Source: Intestinimonas sp052065695 (GTDB lineage: Bacteria; Bacillota; Clostridia; Oscillospirales; Oscillospiraceae). From it: a stretch of 51,939 nt of DNA. Both the position numbers and the translations under genes were made by a program. This document shows positions 24,954 through 33,402 of the stretch, piece by piece (position 1 is the stretch's first letter; every line of letters begins with the position of its first letter). Location of the stretch: the NCBI RefSeq assembly GCF_052065695.1, contig NZ_JBQHTM010000023.1:1-51939 (forward strand), read 5' to 3'. The notes below the pieces were generated by a model, which was given only the letters and a program-made list of their open reading frames with translations, was not told the DNA's origin and did not search any database.

Positions 24954-26105
24954 ATGAAAAAGGGACAAGGCCGGTGGACGAGGATGCTGCGGAGAGGGGT
25001 GGCCCTCTTTTTGACCACGGTAACGGTGTGGGTGCTGTCGCTGACGGCGGACATGGGGGCGGCGGCGGAGACCTTCCGCACCCTGGCGGAGAGCCCGGCC
25101 TTTGTGTCGGCGGCGCTGCGGGCTGAGCTGGGCAACCTGCCGGAGGAGGAGACTGGCCTTACCGGCTGGCAGAAGCTGGTGCTGGGTCAGTCCCCCACCC
25201 TCTCTGCCGGTGTGGGCAAGGGGGAGACTGCGGAGGAGGTGCAGGAGTCCCCCCAGCCCACCGGCGAGCCCGACGACCCGGAGGACCCGGAGGAGCTGCC
25301 CGAGGTCACCGCCGCCCCGGAGGACATCGTGGGCAAGACCCTGCTTCCCACCAGCGGCGCCGGCTATGACAGTGCCCAGGGGGTGTACATCGAGAACCGG
25401 CCGGGGCTGGACCTGGACGTGGCCGCCCTGGCCCAGGCCCAGCTCACGTTGACCCTGCCGGAGGAGGGCCCCCAGGTCCTCATCGTCCATACCCACGGCA
25501 GTGAGGCCTATACCCCCGACGGCACCGACACCTACGTGGCCACCGGGGAGTGCCGTACCACCGACACGGAGAAAAGCGTGGTCCGGGTGGGGGACGAGAT
25601 CGCCAAGGTGCTCACCGAGATGGGACTCACCGTGGTCCACGACACCGCCCTCTACGACTACCCGGAGTACAACGGCGCCTATGACCGCTCCCTGGCGGCG
25701 GTGGAAAACTGGCTGGCGCAGTACCCCACCATTCAGGTGGTGCTGGACGTCCACCGGGATGCCCTCATCGGCTCCGACGGCACCGTCTACAAGCCCATCA
25801 CCACCATCAACGGGGAGAAGTGCGCCCAGGTCATGCTGGTCATGGGCTCCAACGCCCTCTACGACCACCCCAACTGGCTGGAAAATCTGGCCCTGGCGGT
25901 GCAGGTCCAGAAGGAGATGAACACCCTCTGGCCCACCCTGGCCCGGCCCATCGGTCTGCGGGAAAACCGCTACAACCAGCAGACCGCCCCCGGCGCCATG
26001 CTGGTAGAGGTGGGCAGTCACGGCAATACCCTCCAGGAGGCCCTCGCCGCTGCACGGATGTTCGCACGGGCTCTGGGGGCTGTGCTGCTGGAATATAAGG
26101 GATAA
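24954..26105 (+). CDS. spoIIP: Stage II sporulation protein P
   Basis: A 383-residue peptidoglycan amidase/endopeptidase that works with SpoIID and SpoIIM in engulfment. It has an N-terminal membrane anchor (about 14-34), an acidic, proline-rich linker (about 85-125) and the SpoIIP catalytic domain (about 165-383) with IVHTHGSEAY (H179), VLDVHRDA (H267) and VEVGSHGNTLQEA near the C-terminus. These include the zinc-binding histidines and glutamates. No gpr gene lies next to it, unlike in Bacillus. ATG 24954 follows AAAGGACGGGGA. The 635 bases after it hold only hairpins and a repeat. Confidence 0.93.
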   Translation: MKKGQGRWTRMLRRGVALFLTTVTVWVLSLTADMGAAAETFRTLAESPAFVSAALRAELGNLPEEETGLTGWQKLVLGQSPTLSAGVGKGETAEEVQESPQPTGEPDDPEDPEELPEVTAAPEDIVGKTLLPTSGAGYDSAQGVYIENRPGLDLDVAALAQAQLTLTLPEEGPQVLIVHTHGSEAYTPDGTDTYVATGECRTTDTEKSVVRVGDEIAKVLTEMGLTVVHDTALYDYPEYNGAYDRSLAAVENWLAQYPTIQVVLDVHRDALIGSDGTVYKPITTINGEKCAQVMLVMGSNALYDHPNWLENLALAVQVQKEMNTLWPTLARPIGLRENRYNQQTAPGAMLVEVGSHGNTLQEALAAARMFARALGAVLLEYKG

Positions 26106-26143
26106 GGGGGCGGCCTTTGTCCGTGAGCCTTCCCCTGGGGGGT

Positions 26144-26166
26144 CTGACTGTCCGGTGGACAGTCAG
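26144..26166 (+). terminator. Hairpin downstream of spoIIP
   Basis: Perfect 10-bp stem CTGACTGTCC-GGT-GGACAGTCAG, followed by a second small hairpin AAGAA/TTCTT and CTTCC. It may terminate spoIIP, though the T-run is poor; it also abuts the 300-bp repeat. Confidence 0.45.
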
Positions 26167-26210
26167 AAGAAATGACTTCTTCCTTAACCCGTGGTGGCGG
26201 CGTAAGCCGC

Positions 26211-26510
26211 CGGATGAGGGTGCGCTGAGTGGTTCCTCAAGGAACGTTCAAAACCCGTTTCTTTTTCCCTGCTGGAAAAAGAACGGTTTTTGGAATCCAA
26301 AGAAAAAGGGGCTCCCGAGCGGGTTGAGTGGCTCCAAATAGGAATCCGGCGGCCCATCTTTACGCCCCCGTAGAGGACCAGCACCGTCCACAGGAGACTC
26401 CGCCGGTGGAACAGGGAAAAGCTGTGGTCCTATCCGACATTTTTTCGCCGCCTGCGTGGGTGGGCGTCGGAACGTGGCGCCGCTGCCTGATATTGCCGTT
26501 GCTGCGGCGC
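26211..26510. repeat. 300-bp dispersed intergenic repeat, copy 1
   Basis: Aligns without gaps to 29000-29299 in the same orientation; I count 29 differences in 300 bases (about 90% identity), with a fully identical block of about 70 bases from 26248. Inside that block CCGTT-t-CTTTTTCC pairs with GGAAAAAG-AACGG (13 bp, one bulge), then TTTGG-AAT-CCAAA. Frames in it are not conserved with synonymous bias that I can see, so it looks like a non-coding element: a mobile-element derivative or a structured RNA. Confidence 0.85.
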
Positions 26511-26585
26511 GTGCGGCGTTCATCGCTATGTAGGCGAGGACTGCGGCGTGGGTCAGCAGGCGACTTTCCCTTTTCTAAAAAATCG

Positions 26586-26614
26586 AGCGGGCGCTGCTGT
26601 CGGCAGCGCCCGCT
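26586..26614. terminator. Strong intergenic hairpin
   Basis: Perfect 12-bp stem AGCGGGCGCTGC / GCAGCGCCCGCT with TTT after it. It lies between the repeat and azlD; no gene is seen in 26511-26700. Confidence 0.5.
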
Positions 26615-26703
26615 TTGCGTTTCCCATTTGATTGACCCATCGTCACCGGGCGCAGCCTTGCCGTCTGCAACCGGGTCCGGAGCGCTACCAAAGTTCTTTT
26701 TGG

Positions 26704-26727
26704 TTCTTTTTCTTACAAGAAAAAGAA
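26704..26727 (-). terminator. Terminator of azlCD
   Basis: Perfect palindrome TTCTTTTTCTT-AC-AAGAAAAAGAA, 14 bases past the azlD stop; works in both directions. Confidence 0.75.
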
Positions 26728-26740
26728 TCAAGAAAAAGAA

Positions 26741-27091
26741 TCAAAAGACGGCCTGGACCAGCACCATATAGAGGATGGTGCCGCCGAAGATGCTCAGGAG
26801 GTTGTTGTGCTTCCAGAGGTGGAGGGCCACCACCACGGCGGCGGAGATGAGCTGGGGCGCCCAGCCTGCGAAGGCGGCCAGGTCGGTGCCCCAGCCGAAG
26901 CTGATATTGCGCAGGCAGTAGATGATGAGCATGGCGATGACGGCGGGGGGCAGGACCCGGCCCAGGTAGAGGACCACTTTTGGGGGTGTGCCGCCCCGGT
27001 CAAAAAGGAGGAAGGGCAGGGCCCGGGTGAGAAAGGTGACCACCGACATGACGGCGATGGCGGCGATGGCTTGACCGGTGGTGAGAGGCAT
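26741..27091 (-). CDS. azlD: AzlD-family branched-chain amino acid exporter subunit
   Basis: A 116-residue protein with four hydrophobic segments and the family pattern VTFLTRALPFLLFDR (18-32) near the N-terminus. AzlD is the small partner of AzlC in export of branched-chain amino acids and analogues. AAGGAGG precedes ATG 27091, which lies one base after the azlC stop, so the pair is translationally coupled. Confidence 0.9.
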   Translation of the reverse strand: MPLTTGQAIAAIAVMSVVTFLTRALPFLLFDRGGTPPKVVLYLGRVLPPAVIAMLIIYCLRNISFGWGTDLAAFAGWAPQLISAAVVVALHLWKHNNLLSIFGGTILYMVLVQAVF

Positions 27092-27092
27092 G

Positions 27093-27803
27093 TCAGACTT
27101 CCTCCTTTTGGACGTTCTCCTCCCGGGCGTCCAGCCGGACCCGGAGGAGAAGCAGGATGACCACGATGGCGCACAGGGCGGGGATGAGCATGGCGTCGGG
27201 CCCCAGCAGGATCAGGGAGACCACGGTGACCCCGAAGCCCAGCAGGGCGGGCAGGTGTTCGCGGTAGGCGTTCCACTGGTCCACGGCGATGACGATGAAG
27301 AGGGCGGTCATGGCGAAGTCGATGCCGGTGGTGTCAAAGCCCAACAGGGCGCCCGCCACGCTGCCGATCACCGACCCGGCGATCCAGTAGCAGTGGTCCA
27401 GCACGGCGATGGCAAAATAGTAGGTGTGGGGGTCTACCCGCTCCGGCACCCGGGCCGAGGAGAGGAGGGCGTAGGTCTCGTCGGTGAGGGAGAAGATCAT
27501 GTAGAGCTTCCGGATGCCCATGCCCTTGAACTTCTCCAGCAGGCTCAGGCCGTAGACCAGATGGCGGAAGTTGATGATGAAGGTCAAGAGGGCCACGCTG
27601 CCCAGAGTGGCGGCGGTACCCAGCAGCTCCACCCCCAGGTACTGCCCGGAGCCGGCATAGATGGTGACGGACATGAAGAAGGCCCAGATGAAATTGTATC
27701 CGATGGCCTGGAGCATGAGCCCAAAGGCCATGCCGATGGCCAGATAGCCCATGAGCACCGGAACGGTGGCCGGAAAAGCGGCACGGAAGGCACGGCGGTA
27801 CAT
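27093..27803 (-). CDS. azlC: AzlC-family branched-chain amino acid permease
   Basis: A 236-residue protein with seven to eight membrane segments. AzlC marks are PVLMGYLAIGMAFGLML near the N-terminus, IYAGSGQYLGVELL, FIINFRHLVYG and SLTDETYAL. Together with AzlD it should export leucine, isoleucine and valine or their analogues. ATG 27803 follows AAGGGAG at eight bases; an in-frame GTG nine bases upstream overlaps that site and is less likely. The nearby ilvE gene fits a role in branched-chain amino-acid balance. Confidence 0.9.
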   Translation of the reverse strand: MYRRAFRAAFPATVPVLMGYLAIGMAFGLMLQAIGYNFIWAFFMSVTIYAGSGQYLGVELLGTAATLGSVALLTFIINFRHLVYGLSLLEKFKGMGIRKLYMIFSLTDETYALLSSARVPERVDPHTYYFAIAVLDHCYWIAGSVIGSVAGALLGFDTTGIDFAMTALFIVIAVDQWNAYREHLPALLGFGVTVVSLILLGPDAMLIPALCAIVVILLLLRVRLDAREENVQKEEV

Positions 27804-27844
27804 GAAAAACACTCCCTTGTGTCATACACTGTCAGAACAGTAGT

Positions 27845-27907
27845 TTAGACTTGTGTGCATAAAAATGCAAGTGTATTCCAAGAGTTTTGTTCACAAAATT
27901 AGACTTG
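27845..27907. promoter_or_regulatory. Direct repeat TTAGACTTG in the azlC/lipid kinase gap
   Basis: The nonamer TTAGACTTG occurs at 27845-27853 and 27899-27907, 54 bases apart, in an AT-rich divergent promoter region. The first copy runs into a hairpin TGCAT-AAAA-ATGCA. A -35/-10 pair for the plus-strand gene may be TTGCCT (27905-27910) and CATAAT (27929-27934). Possible regulator sites; no direct proof. Confidence 0.35.
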
Positions 27908-28018
27908 CCTTTTGGGGAGGGCTTGTATCATAATGTCTATTGAATAAACCGCTGCGCAATTTTGCAATGTGCATGATTGTAATCTAAGGGAAGATCAAAT
28001 CCTGCGGAGGAAAGGGAC

Positions 28019-28912
28019 ATGAAACGACTGCTCTTCATTTATAACCCCCAGGCGGGCAAGGGGATCATCAAGCCCCATCTGGCCAACGTGGTGGACACCT
28101 TCACCAAGGCGGGCTATCTGGTGACGGTGTGGCCCACCCAGGGCAAGGAGGACGCCACCCACGTGGCCGCCCGGCAGGGCTGGTGGTACGACCGGGTGGT
28201 CTGCTGCGGCGGGGACGGCACCCTCAGCGAGACGGTGTCGGGGCTGCTCACCCTGGACGCGCCGCCGGTGCTGGGCTACATCCCAGCCGGCACCACCAAC
28301 GACTTCTCCAAGAATCTGGGCCTGCCCCGTGGGGTGGAGAAGGCGGCGGCCACGGCGGTGGAGGGGACGCCCCGACAGTGCGACATGGGCCGCTTCAACG
28401 ACCGGAACTTCGTCTATGTGGCCGCCTTCGGCGTCTTTACCGACGTGAGCTATGGCACGCCCCAGGAGTTCAAAAACGCCTTCGGACACCTGGCCTACCT
28501 GCTGGAGGGGGCCACCAAGCTGGGGGATTTGGGCCGGGGCTACCATCTGACGGTGGAGCACGACGGCGGCACTCTGGAGGGGGACTTCATCTACGGCATG
28601 ATTACCAACACCAACTCGGTGGGGGGCTTTCAGGTCTTTCCGGCCAACCAGGTCTCCCTGGACGACGGGGTCTTTGAGGTGGTGCTGGTCCGACAGCCCC
28701 GGAACGTGGCTGATCTCCAGGACGCTCTGGTGAGCCTGGTGCGCCAGAACCACGAGGAGAGCCGCCAGGTGGTGGCCTTCCACACCGGCAAGCTGAAGGT
28801 CACCGCCGCCGAGGCCCTGCCCTGGACCCTGGACGGCGAGTACGGCGGCAACCCGCAGGTGGCCAAAATCGAAAACCTCCACAAGGCCATCACTCTGGTG
28901 TGGGGGAAGTGA
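28019..28912 (+). CDS. Diacylglycerol kinase family lipid kinase (YegS/DagK type)
   Basis: A 297-residue soluble lipid kinase. The nucleotide site GGDGT (64-68) follows the NPQAGKG motif (9-15), and GTTNDFSKNLGLP near 90-105 is the conserved second motif. The family phosphorylates diacylglycerol, recycling it to phosphatidic acid, or related lipids such as undecaprenol. ATG 28019 follows GGAGG. Monocistronic, divergent from azlCD and followed by a hairpin and the second repeat copy. Confidence 0.9.
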   Translation: MKRLLFIYNPQAGKGIIKPHLANVVDTFTKAGYLVTVWPTQGKEDATHVAARQGWWYDRVVCCGGDGTLSETVSGLLTLDAPPVLGYIPAGTTNDFSKNLGLPRGVEKAAATAVEGTPRQCDMGRFNDRNFVYVAAFGVFTDVSYGTPQEFKNAFGHLAYLLEGATKLGDLGRGYHLTVEHDGGTLEGDFIYGMITNTNSVGGFQVFPANQVSLDDGVFEVVLVRQPRNVADLQDALVSLVRQNHEESRQVVAFHTGKLKVTAAEALPWTLDGEYGGNPQVAKIENLHKAITLVWGK

Positions 28913-28954
28913 GCTCCTCCTCCGCTGGAATGCCGCAGGGGCGGCTTGATCAAA

Positions 28955-29000
28955 CCTTCCCCCTCCCAGGGGGAAGGTGCCCTAGTGCGTACACTGGGGC
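28955..29000 (+). terminator. Tandem hairpins after the lipid kinase gene
   Basis: CCTTCCCCC (28955-28963) pairs with GGGGGAAGG (28969-28977), followed at once by GCCCTAGTG / CACTGGGGC (28979-29000, one mismatch). They abut the repeat at 29000. This looks like a short REP-type unit as well as a possible terminator. Confidence 0.5.
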
Positions 29001-29299
29001 GGATGGGGTTGCGCTGAGTGTTTCTCAGGAGGACGGTCAAAACCCGTTTCTTTTTCCCTGCTGGAAAAAGAACGGTTTTTGGAATCCAAAGAAAAAGGGG
29101 CTCCCGTGTGGGTTGAGTGGCTCCAAATAGGAATCCGGCGGCCCGTCTTTACGCCCCCGTTGAGGACCAGCACCGTCCACAGGTGACTGCGCCGGCGGAA
29201 CAGGGACAAGTTGTGGTCCTATCCCACATTTTTTCGCCGCCTGCGTGGGTGGGTGTCGGGACGTGGCGCCACTGACTGATATTCCCTCTGCTGCGACGC
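29000..29299. repeat. 300-bp dispersed intergenic repeat, copy 2
   Basis: Gap-free partner of 26211-26510, same orientation and exactly the same length. Like copy 1 it sits downstream of a plus-strand gene behind GC-rich hairpins. Bases 29300-29350 between it and the ilvE terminator hold nothing recognisable. Confidence 0.85.
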
Positions 29300-29350
29300 A
29301 GGATGGTTTGAGGGATGGCGCGCCCCACAAAAATATGGTTTTCGGACAGA

Positions 29351-29382
29351 AAAAGGCCGCGGACGTAAGTCCGCGGCCTTTT
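29351..29382 (-). terminator. Terminator of ilvE
   Basis: Perfect 14-bp stem AAAAGGCCGCGGAC-GTAA-GTCCGCGGCCTTTT, 10 bases past the ilvE stop. Confidence 0.88.
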
Positions 29383-29391
29383 GGTGTTTGC

Positions 29392-30456
29392 TTAGAGCTT
29401 GACCACCCAGCCGTAGGGGTCGGGCTGAGTGCCCCACTGGATGCCGGTGAGGGTGTCGTAGAGCTTCTGGGTGACAGGGCCGATCTGGCCGCCATTGACC
29501 ACCACGTGCTGGTCCTCCCAGCCCATCTCACCGATGGGGGAGACCACGGCGGCGGTGCCGGTGCCCCAGGCCTCGTCCAGCTTGCCGGCCTTGGCGGCGT
29601 CGAAGAGCTCCTGGGCGGTGATGAGCCGCTCCTCCACCTCATAGCCCCAGCTCTTGAGCAGCTCGATGCAGGAGCGGCGGGTGATGCCGGGCAGCACGGA
29701 GCCGGTGAGCATGGGGGTGACGATCTTGCCGTCGATCTTGAACATGACGTTCATGGAGCCCACTTCTTCGATATACTTGCGGTGGACGCCGTCCAGCCAC
29801 AGCACCTGGGCATAGCCATGCTCCTCGGCCCGCTCACCGGCCCGGATGGAGGCGGCATAGTTGCCACCGCACTTGGTGTAGCCGGTGCCGCCCTTGACGG
29901 CGCGGACGTCGTCGGACTCCACGTAGATCTTCACCGGGTTGATGCCGGCGGCGTAGTAGGCGCCCACGGGGCCGGTGATGATGCAGAAGATATAGCTGTG
30001 AGAGGCGTGGACGCCCAGGCTGGCGTCGGTGGCGATGATGAAGGGGCGGATGTAGAGGCTGGTGCCGGGGACGTCAGGCACCCAGTCGATGTCCACCTTT
30101 ACCAGGGTCTTTACGGCCTCCACGAAGTCCTCCTCGGGGATGGGGGGGGTGCACAGACGCTCGCAGGAGTCCTTGAGACGCCGGGCGTTGTCGATGGGGC
30201 GGAAGAGCTGGACGGTGCCGTCGGCGGTGCGGTAGGCCTTCAGGCCCTCGAAGACTTCCTGGGCATAGTGGAACACCATGGCGGAGGGAGCCAGCGTAAA
30301 GGGACCGTAAGGTACGACCCGGGGGTCGTGCCAGCCCTGGCCCTTGTCATAGTTGAGCAGGAACATGTGGTCGGAAAAAACCTTGCCGAAGCCCAGGCCG
30401 TGGGCGTCGGGCTTGGCCGCGGGATGATCGGCGCGCTGGATCTTGATCTCCTCCAT
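29392..30456 (-). CDS. ilvE: Branched-chain amino acid aminotransferase
   Basis: A 354-residue fold-type IV PLP aminotransferase of the longer (class II) bacterial/eukaryotic subgroup. The Schiff-base lysine is K195 (GYTKCGGNYAAS), followed by the conserved YIEEVGSMN (229-236) and the phosphate-binding GTGTAA near the C-terminus. It interconverts leucine, isoleucine or valine and their keto acids with 2-oxoglutarate. ATG 30456 follows GGGAGG. It has its own promoter and a leader hairpin that may attenuate it. azlCD and the gene share a branched-chain theme but not an operon. Confidence 0.93.
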   Translation of the reverse strand: MEEIKIQRADHPAAKPDAHGLGFGKVFSDHMFLLNYDKGQGWHDPRVVPYGPFTLAPSAMVFHYAQEVFEGLKAYRTADGTVQLFRPIDNARRLKDSCERLCTPPIPEEDFVEAVKTLVKVDIDWVPDVPGTSLYIRPFIIATDASLGVHASHSYIFCIITGPVGAYYAAGINPVKIYVESDDVRAVKGGTGYTKCGGNYAASIRAGERAEEHGYAQVLWLDGVHRKYIEEVGSMNVMFKIDGKIVTPMLTGSVLPGITRRSCIELLKSWGYEVEERLITAQELFDAAKAGKLDEAWGTGTAAVVSPIGEMGWEDQHVVVNGGQIGPVTQKLYDTLTGIQWGTQPDPYGWVVKL

Positions 30457-30470
30457 GGTGGATGCCTCCC

Positions 30471-30510
30471 TAAAAAATGCAGTGGGCCTCGAGGAGGCGG
30501 ACGGAGGCCC
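30471..30510 (-). promoter_or_regulatory. Candidate transcription attenuator in the ilvE leader
   Basis: On the minus strand, between promoter and start codon, GGGCCTC (30504-30510) pairs with GAGGCCC (30484-30490), and AAATGC-like spacing leads to T6 at 30472-30477. An overlapping stem GGCGG...CCGCC would compete with it. This has the form of terminator and antiterminator, but the leader is only about 80 bases and has no T-box core. Confidence 0.45.
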
Positions 30511-30541
30511 GCCAGTCTCGCCGGGACCGATATTAAGGATG

Positions 30542-30570
30542 ATTATAGCAGTGTTACTACTTTAAAGCAA
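30542..30570 (-). promoter_or_regulatory. Sigma-A promoter of ilvE
   Basis: On the minus strand TTGCTT (30565-30570), 17-base spacer, TATAAT (30542-30547). Confidence 0.8.
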
Positions 30571-30677
30571 TAGAGAATCTGACGGAAATCCCCGAAATTT
30601 TTCCCCCGGATGCCGTCATCCTTCCACCGGGTGTGGAAAAACTGCGGGAAAGAGGGACAAAGCCTGCACCGCTGTGC

Positions 30678-30706
30678 TTGTAATCCGGGGGCGCTTCTGC
30701 TATAAT
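30678..30706 (+). promoter_or_regulatory. Sigma-A promoter of the gdpP-rplI-dnaB block
   Basis: TTGTAA (30678-30683), 17-base spacer, TATAAT (30701-30706). The leader to the gdpP start is about 140 bases and has no recognised riboswitch. Confidence 0.8.
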
Positions 30707-30854
30707 GTTGGGCACGGAATGAAACCGGACGCGATGCGGGAAGTGGCTTGCGGGGCCTGCCTGCGCTGTGGGCGCAAGGCCTTTGGGCGGAAGTGGCCCA
30801 GGAGGTCTTGCGCCTTCTGTAGTTTCCACCGTGTCCGTGCAAGGAGGTGTGCCT

Positions 30855-32855
30855 TTGAAGAACAACAAGCTGTCCCGGCTGCTGGAGCCCAGTTTGGGCC
30901 TCTACCTGGCCTGCCTGGTCCTCTTTGCACTGGCTTCCGCCTTATTCTCCGTCCCCCTGGCGGTCATCGAGGGGGTGGTGGTGATTATCCTCTACCTCTA
31001 CCTCCGGCGCAGCAACAGCATCCGCAAGCGGGAGATGCTCCGCTATATCGAGTCGGTCACCGCCAACATGGACGTGGCCACCCGGGACACCATGATCAAC
31101 TCCCCCCTGCCCATGGTCATCTTCCACCCGGACACCGACGAGATCATCTGGTCCAATGAGCGGTTCCTGCAGCTCACCGACGGCAAGGAGCACCTCTTTG
31201 ACACCAGCCTCTCCGCCCTGGTCCCCGGCTTCGACACCCGGTGGCTCCTGGAGGGGAAGAGTGTCTATCCCGGCGAGGTGGTGCTGGATGACCGGCGGTT
31301 TTTGGTCTACGGTTCCCTGGTCCGCTCCGAGGAGAAGCGCAGCCGGACGGCCATGCTGGCCACCACCTACTGGGTGGAGATCACCGAGTACGCCCAGGTA
31401 AAGGAGGAGTTCTTTGCCTCCCAGCCCGTGGTGGCCATCCTGCTGCTGGACAACTACGAGGACGCCATGAAGAACACCGACGAGGCCGCCCGTGCCGCCC
31501 TGCGCAGCGAGATCGATAAGCGGCTCTCGGCCTGGGTCCACCCCACCGGCGGCCTCTTCCTCCGCTACGACCGGGACCGCTACCTCTTTATCTTCGAGGA
31601 GCGCTATCTCAAGCACTTCCAGGAGACCAAGTTCGACGTGCTGGACGCCATCCACGACATCCCCGCCGCCGGCGCGGTACCCGCCACCCTATCCATCGGC
31701 GTGGGCAAGGACGCCCCCGGCTTCCACGAGCTCTTTGAGTACGCCTCTCTCTCCATCGAGATGGCCCTCTCTCGGGGCGGCGACCAGGCGGTGGTGAAGA
31801 ACAAGTTCAACTTCGAGTTCTACGGCGGCCGGAACAAGGAGATGGAAAAGCGCACCAAGGTCAAGAGCCGGGTCATGGCCAACGCCCTGGCCGAGCTCAT
31901 CGCCGACTCCTCCTACGTCTTCGTCATGGGCCACAAGTTCCCCGACCTGGACTGCATCGGCGCCTGTGCCGGCGTGTGTGCCATTGCCCGGAAGAAGGGG
32001 GTCACCGTCCGCATCATCAAGGAGGGGGGCAACAACCCCGCCGCCGATATGGCGGAGAAGCTCTCCCAGGTGCCGGAGTACAAGGAGGCCTTCCTCTCTC
32101 CCCAGGACGCCATCGTCCTGGCCGACCCCCGGACCTTGCTGGTGGTGGTGGACACCAACCGCCCCGAGCAGGTCATGAGCCAGGACCTGCTGGAGTGCTG
32201 TACCCGGGTGGCCGTCATCGACCACCACCGCCGGGCGGCCTCCTATATCTCCAACGCCGCCCTCAACTTCCACGAGCCCTACGCCTCCTCGGCCAGCGAG
32301 CTGGTCACCGAGCTCCTGCAGTACATTCTGGAGCCCACCGACCTATTGAAGATTGAGGCCGAGGCGGTGCTGGCCGGCATCGTGCTGGACACCAAGAACT
32401 TTACCATGCGCACCGGCACCCGCACCTTTGAGGCGGCGGCCTTCCTCCGCCGCTCCGGCGCTGACACCGGCGATGTGAAGAAGCTCTTCCAGAACGACCT
32501 GGCGGGGGTCATCTCCCGCTACGACATCATCCGCAACGCCCGGATGTACCACGGGGACATTGCCGTCACGGCGGTGGACCACACAGTGGGCCGGGTGACG
32601 GCGGCCCAGGCCGCCGACGAGCTGCTGAACATCAGCGGCATCGACGCCTCCTTCGTCCTCTTCCCCGACGCCGACGGGGAGCGGACCATCATCTCCGCCC
32701 GCAGCATGGGCAACACCAACGTCCAGGTGGTGCTGGAGAAGCTGGGGGGCGGCGGCAACGCCGCCACCGCCGGCGCCCAGGTGCCGAACCCGGACGTGAA
32801 CGCGGTGCTCCAGCAGCTCCTCCGGGCCATAGACCAGTATTTTGAGGAGGACTGA
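30855..32855 (+). CDS. gdpP: Cyclic-di-AMP phosphodiesterase GdpP
   Basis: A 666-residue membrane protein with the GdpP (YybT) layout: two N-terminal membrane segments (about 12-50), a PAS-like domain (about 80-150), a degenerate GGDEF domain (about 170-300) and a DHH-DHHA1 phosphodiesterase (about 335-660). DHH-domain metal residues are in GHKFPDLDCIGA (H360, D363, D365), VVVDTNRPE and VIDHHRR (D456, H457, H458). It cleaves c-di-AMP to pApA. Initiation is at TTG 30855, seven bases after AAGGAGG; an upstream frame lacks such a site. gdpP-rplI-dnaB is the usual Firmicutes order. Confidence 0.93.
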   Translation: MKNNKLSRLLEPSLGLYLACLVLFALASALFSVPLAVIEGVVVIILYLYLRRSNSIRKREMLRYIESVTANMDVATRDTMINSPLPMVIFHPDTDEIIWSNERFLQLTDGKEHLFDTSLSALVPGFDTRWLLEGKSVYPGEVVLDDRRFLVYGSLVRSEEKRSRTAMLATTYWVEITEYAQVKEEFFASQPVVAILLLDNYEDAMKNTDEAARAALRSEIDKRLSAWVHPTGGLFLRYDRDRYLFIFEERYLKHFQETKFDVLDAIHDIPAAGAVPATLSIGVGKDAPGFHELFEYASLSIEMALSRGGDQAVVKNKFNFEFYGGRNKEMEKRTKVKSRVMANALAELIADSSYVFVMGHKFPDLDCIGACAGVCAIARKKGVTVRIIKEGGNNPAADMAEKLSQVPEYKEAFLSPQDAIVLADPRTLLVVVDTNRPEQVMSQDLLECCTRVAVIDHHRRAASYISNAALNFHEPYASSASELVTELLQYILEPTDLLKIEAEAVLAGIVLDTKNFTMRTGTRTFEAAAFLRRSGADTGDVKKLFQNDLAGVISRYDIIRNARMYHGDIAVTAVDHTVGRVTAAQAADELLNISGIDASFVLFPDADGERTIISARSMGNTNVQVVLEKLGGGGNAATAGAQVPNPDVNAVLQQLLRAIDQYFEED

Positions 32856-32916
32856 GCGCCGCACCCCCAAAAAAACCATGATATGAAAAATTAACACCCC
32901 GAAAGGATGAATGACC

Positions 32917-33366
32917 ATGAAAGTGATTTTGCAGCAGGACGTGAAGGGCCAGGGCAAGAAGGGCCAGCTCATCGACGCCAGCGACGGCTACGCCCGCAAC
33001 TTCCTCCTCCCCCGGAAGCTGGCCGTGCTGGCCACCGCCGAGAACCTGAACACCATGAAGCAGCAGGAGAAGGCCAAGAAGGCCCAGGAGGCCGCCGAGA
33101 AGGCGGAGGCCCAGGCCGTGGCCGAGCAGCTCAAGGCCGTCGTGGTGAAGCTCACCGCCAAGGCTGGCTCCGGCGGGCGCCTCTTCGGCGCCGTCACCAG
33201 CAAGGAGATCTCCGACGCCCTGAAGGAGCAGTTCGGCCTGGACATCGCCAAGACCAAGATTGTCCAGGACGAGCCCATCAAGGCCTTCGGCACCTACCAG
33301 CTCAAGTGCAAGCTGGGCTATGAGATCACCGGCACCCTCACCGTGACGGTGGCCGAGGAGCAGTAA
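32917..33366 (+). CDS. rplI: 50S ribosomal protein L9
   Basis: A 149-residue protein of normal L9 length: MKVILQQDVKGQGKKGQL at the N-terminus, the N-domain motif GYARNFLLPRKLA, a long charged central helix (about 45-75) and the C-domain. ATG 32917 is the family start; an ATG six bases upstream is too close to the AAAGGA site. It binds 23S rRNA and affects translational fidelity. Confidence 0.97.
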   Translation: MKVILQQDVKGQGKKGQLIDASDGYARNFLLPRKLAVLATAENLNTMKQQEKAKKAQEAAEKAEAQAVAEQLKAVVVKLTAKAGSGGRLFGAVTSKEISDALKEQFGLDIAKTKIVQDEPIKAFGTYQLKCKLGYEITGTLTVTVAEEQ

Positions 33367-33402
33367 TCCCTTTGAAAGCAGAGACCGGAGAGGAGGGACA
33401 AC

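Noticed and set aside
26184..26523. Small minus-strand frames inside the 300-bp repeat (also in the second copy)
   Set aside because: Similar peptides appear in both copies in several frames only because the DNA is repeated; starts and ends differ and there are no ribosome sites.
30457..30570. T-box riboswitch before ilvE
   Set aside because: Leader is only about 80 bases and lacks the T-box core sequence and a specifier stem.
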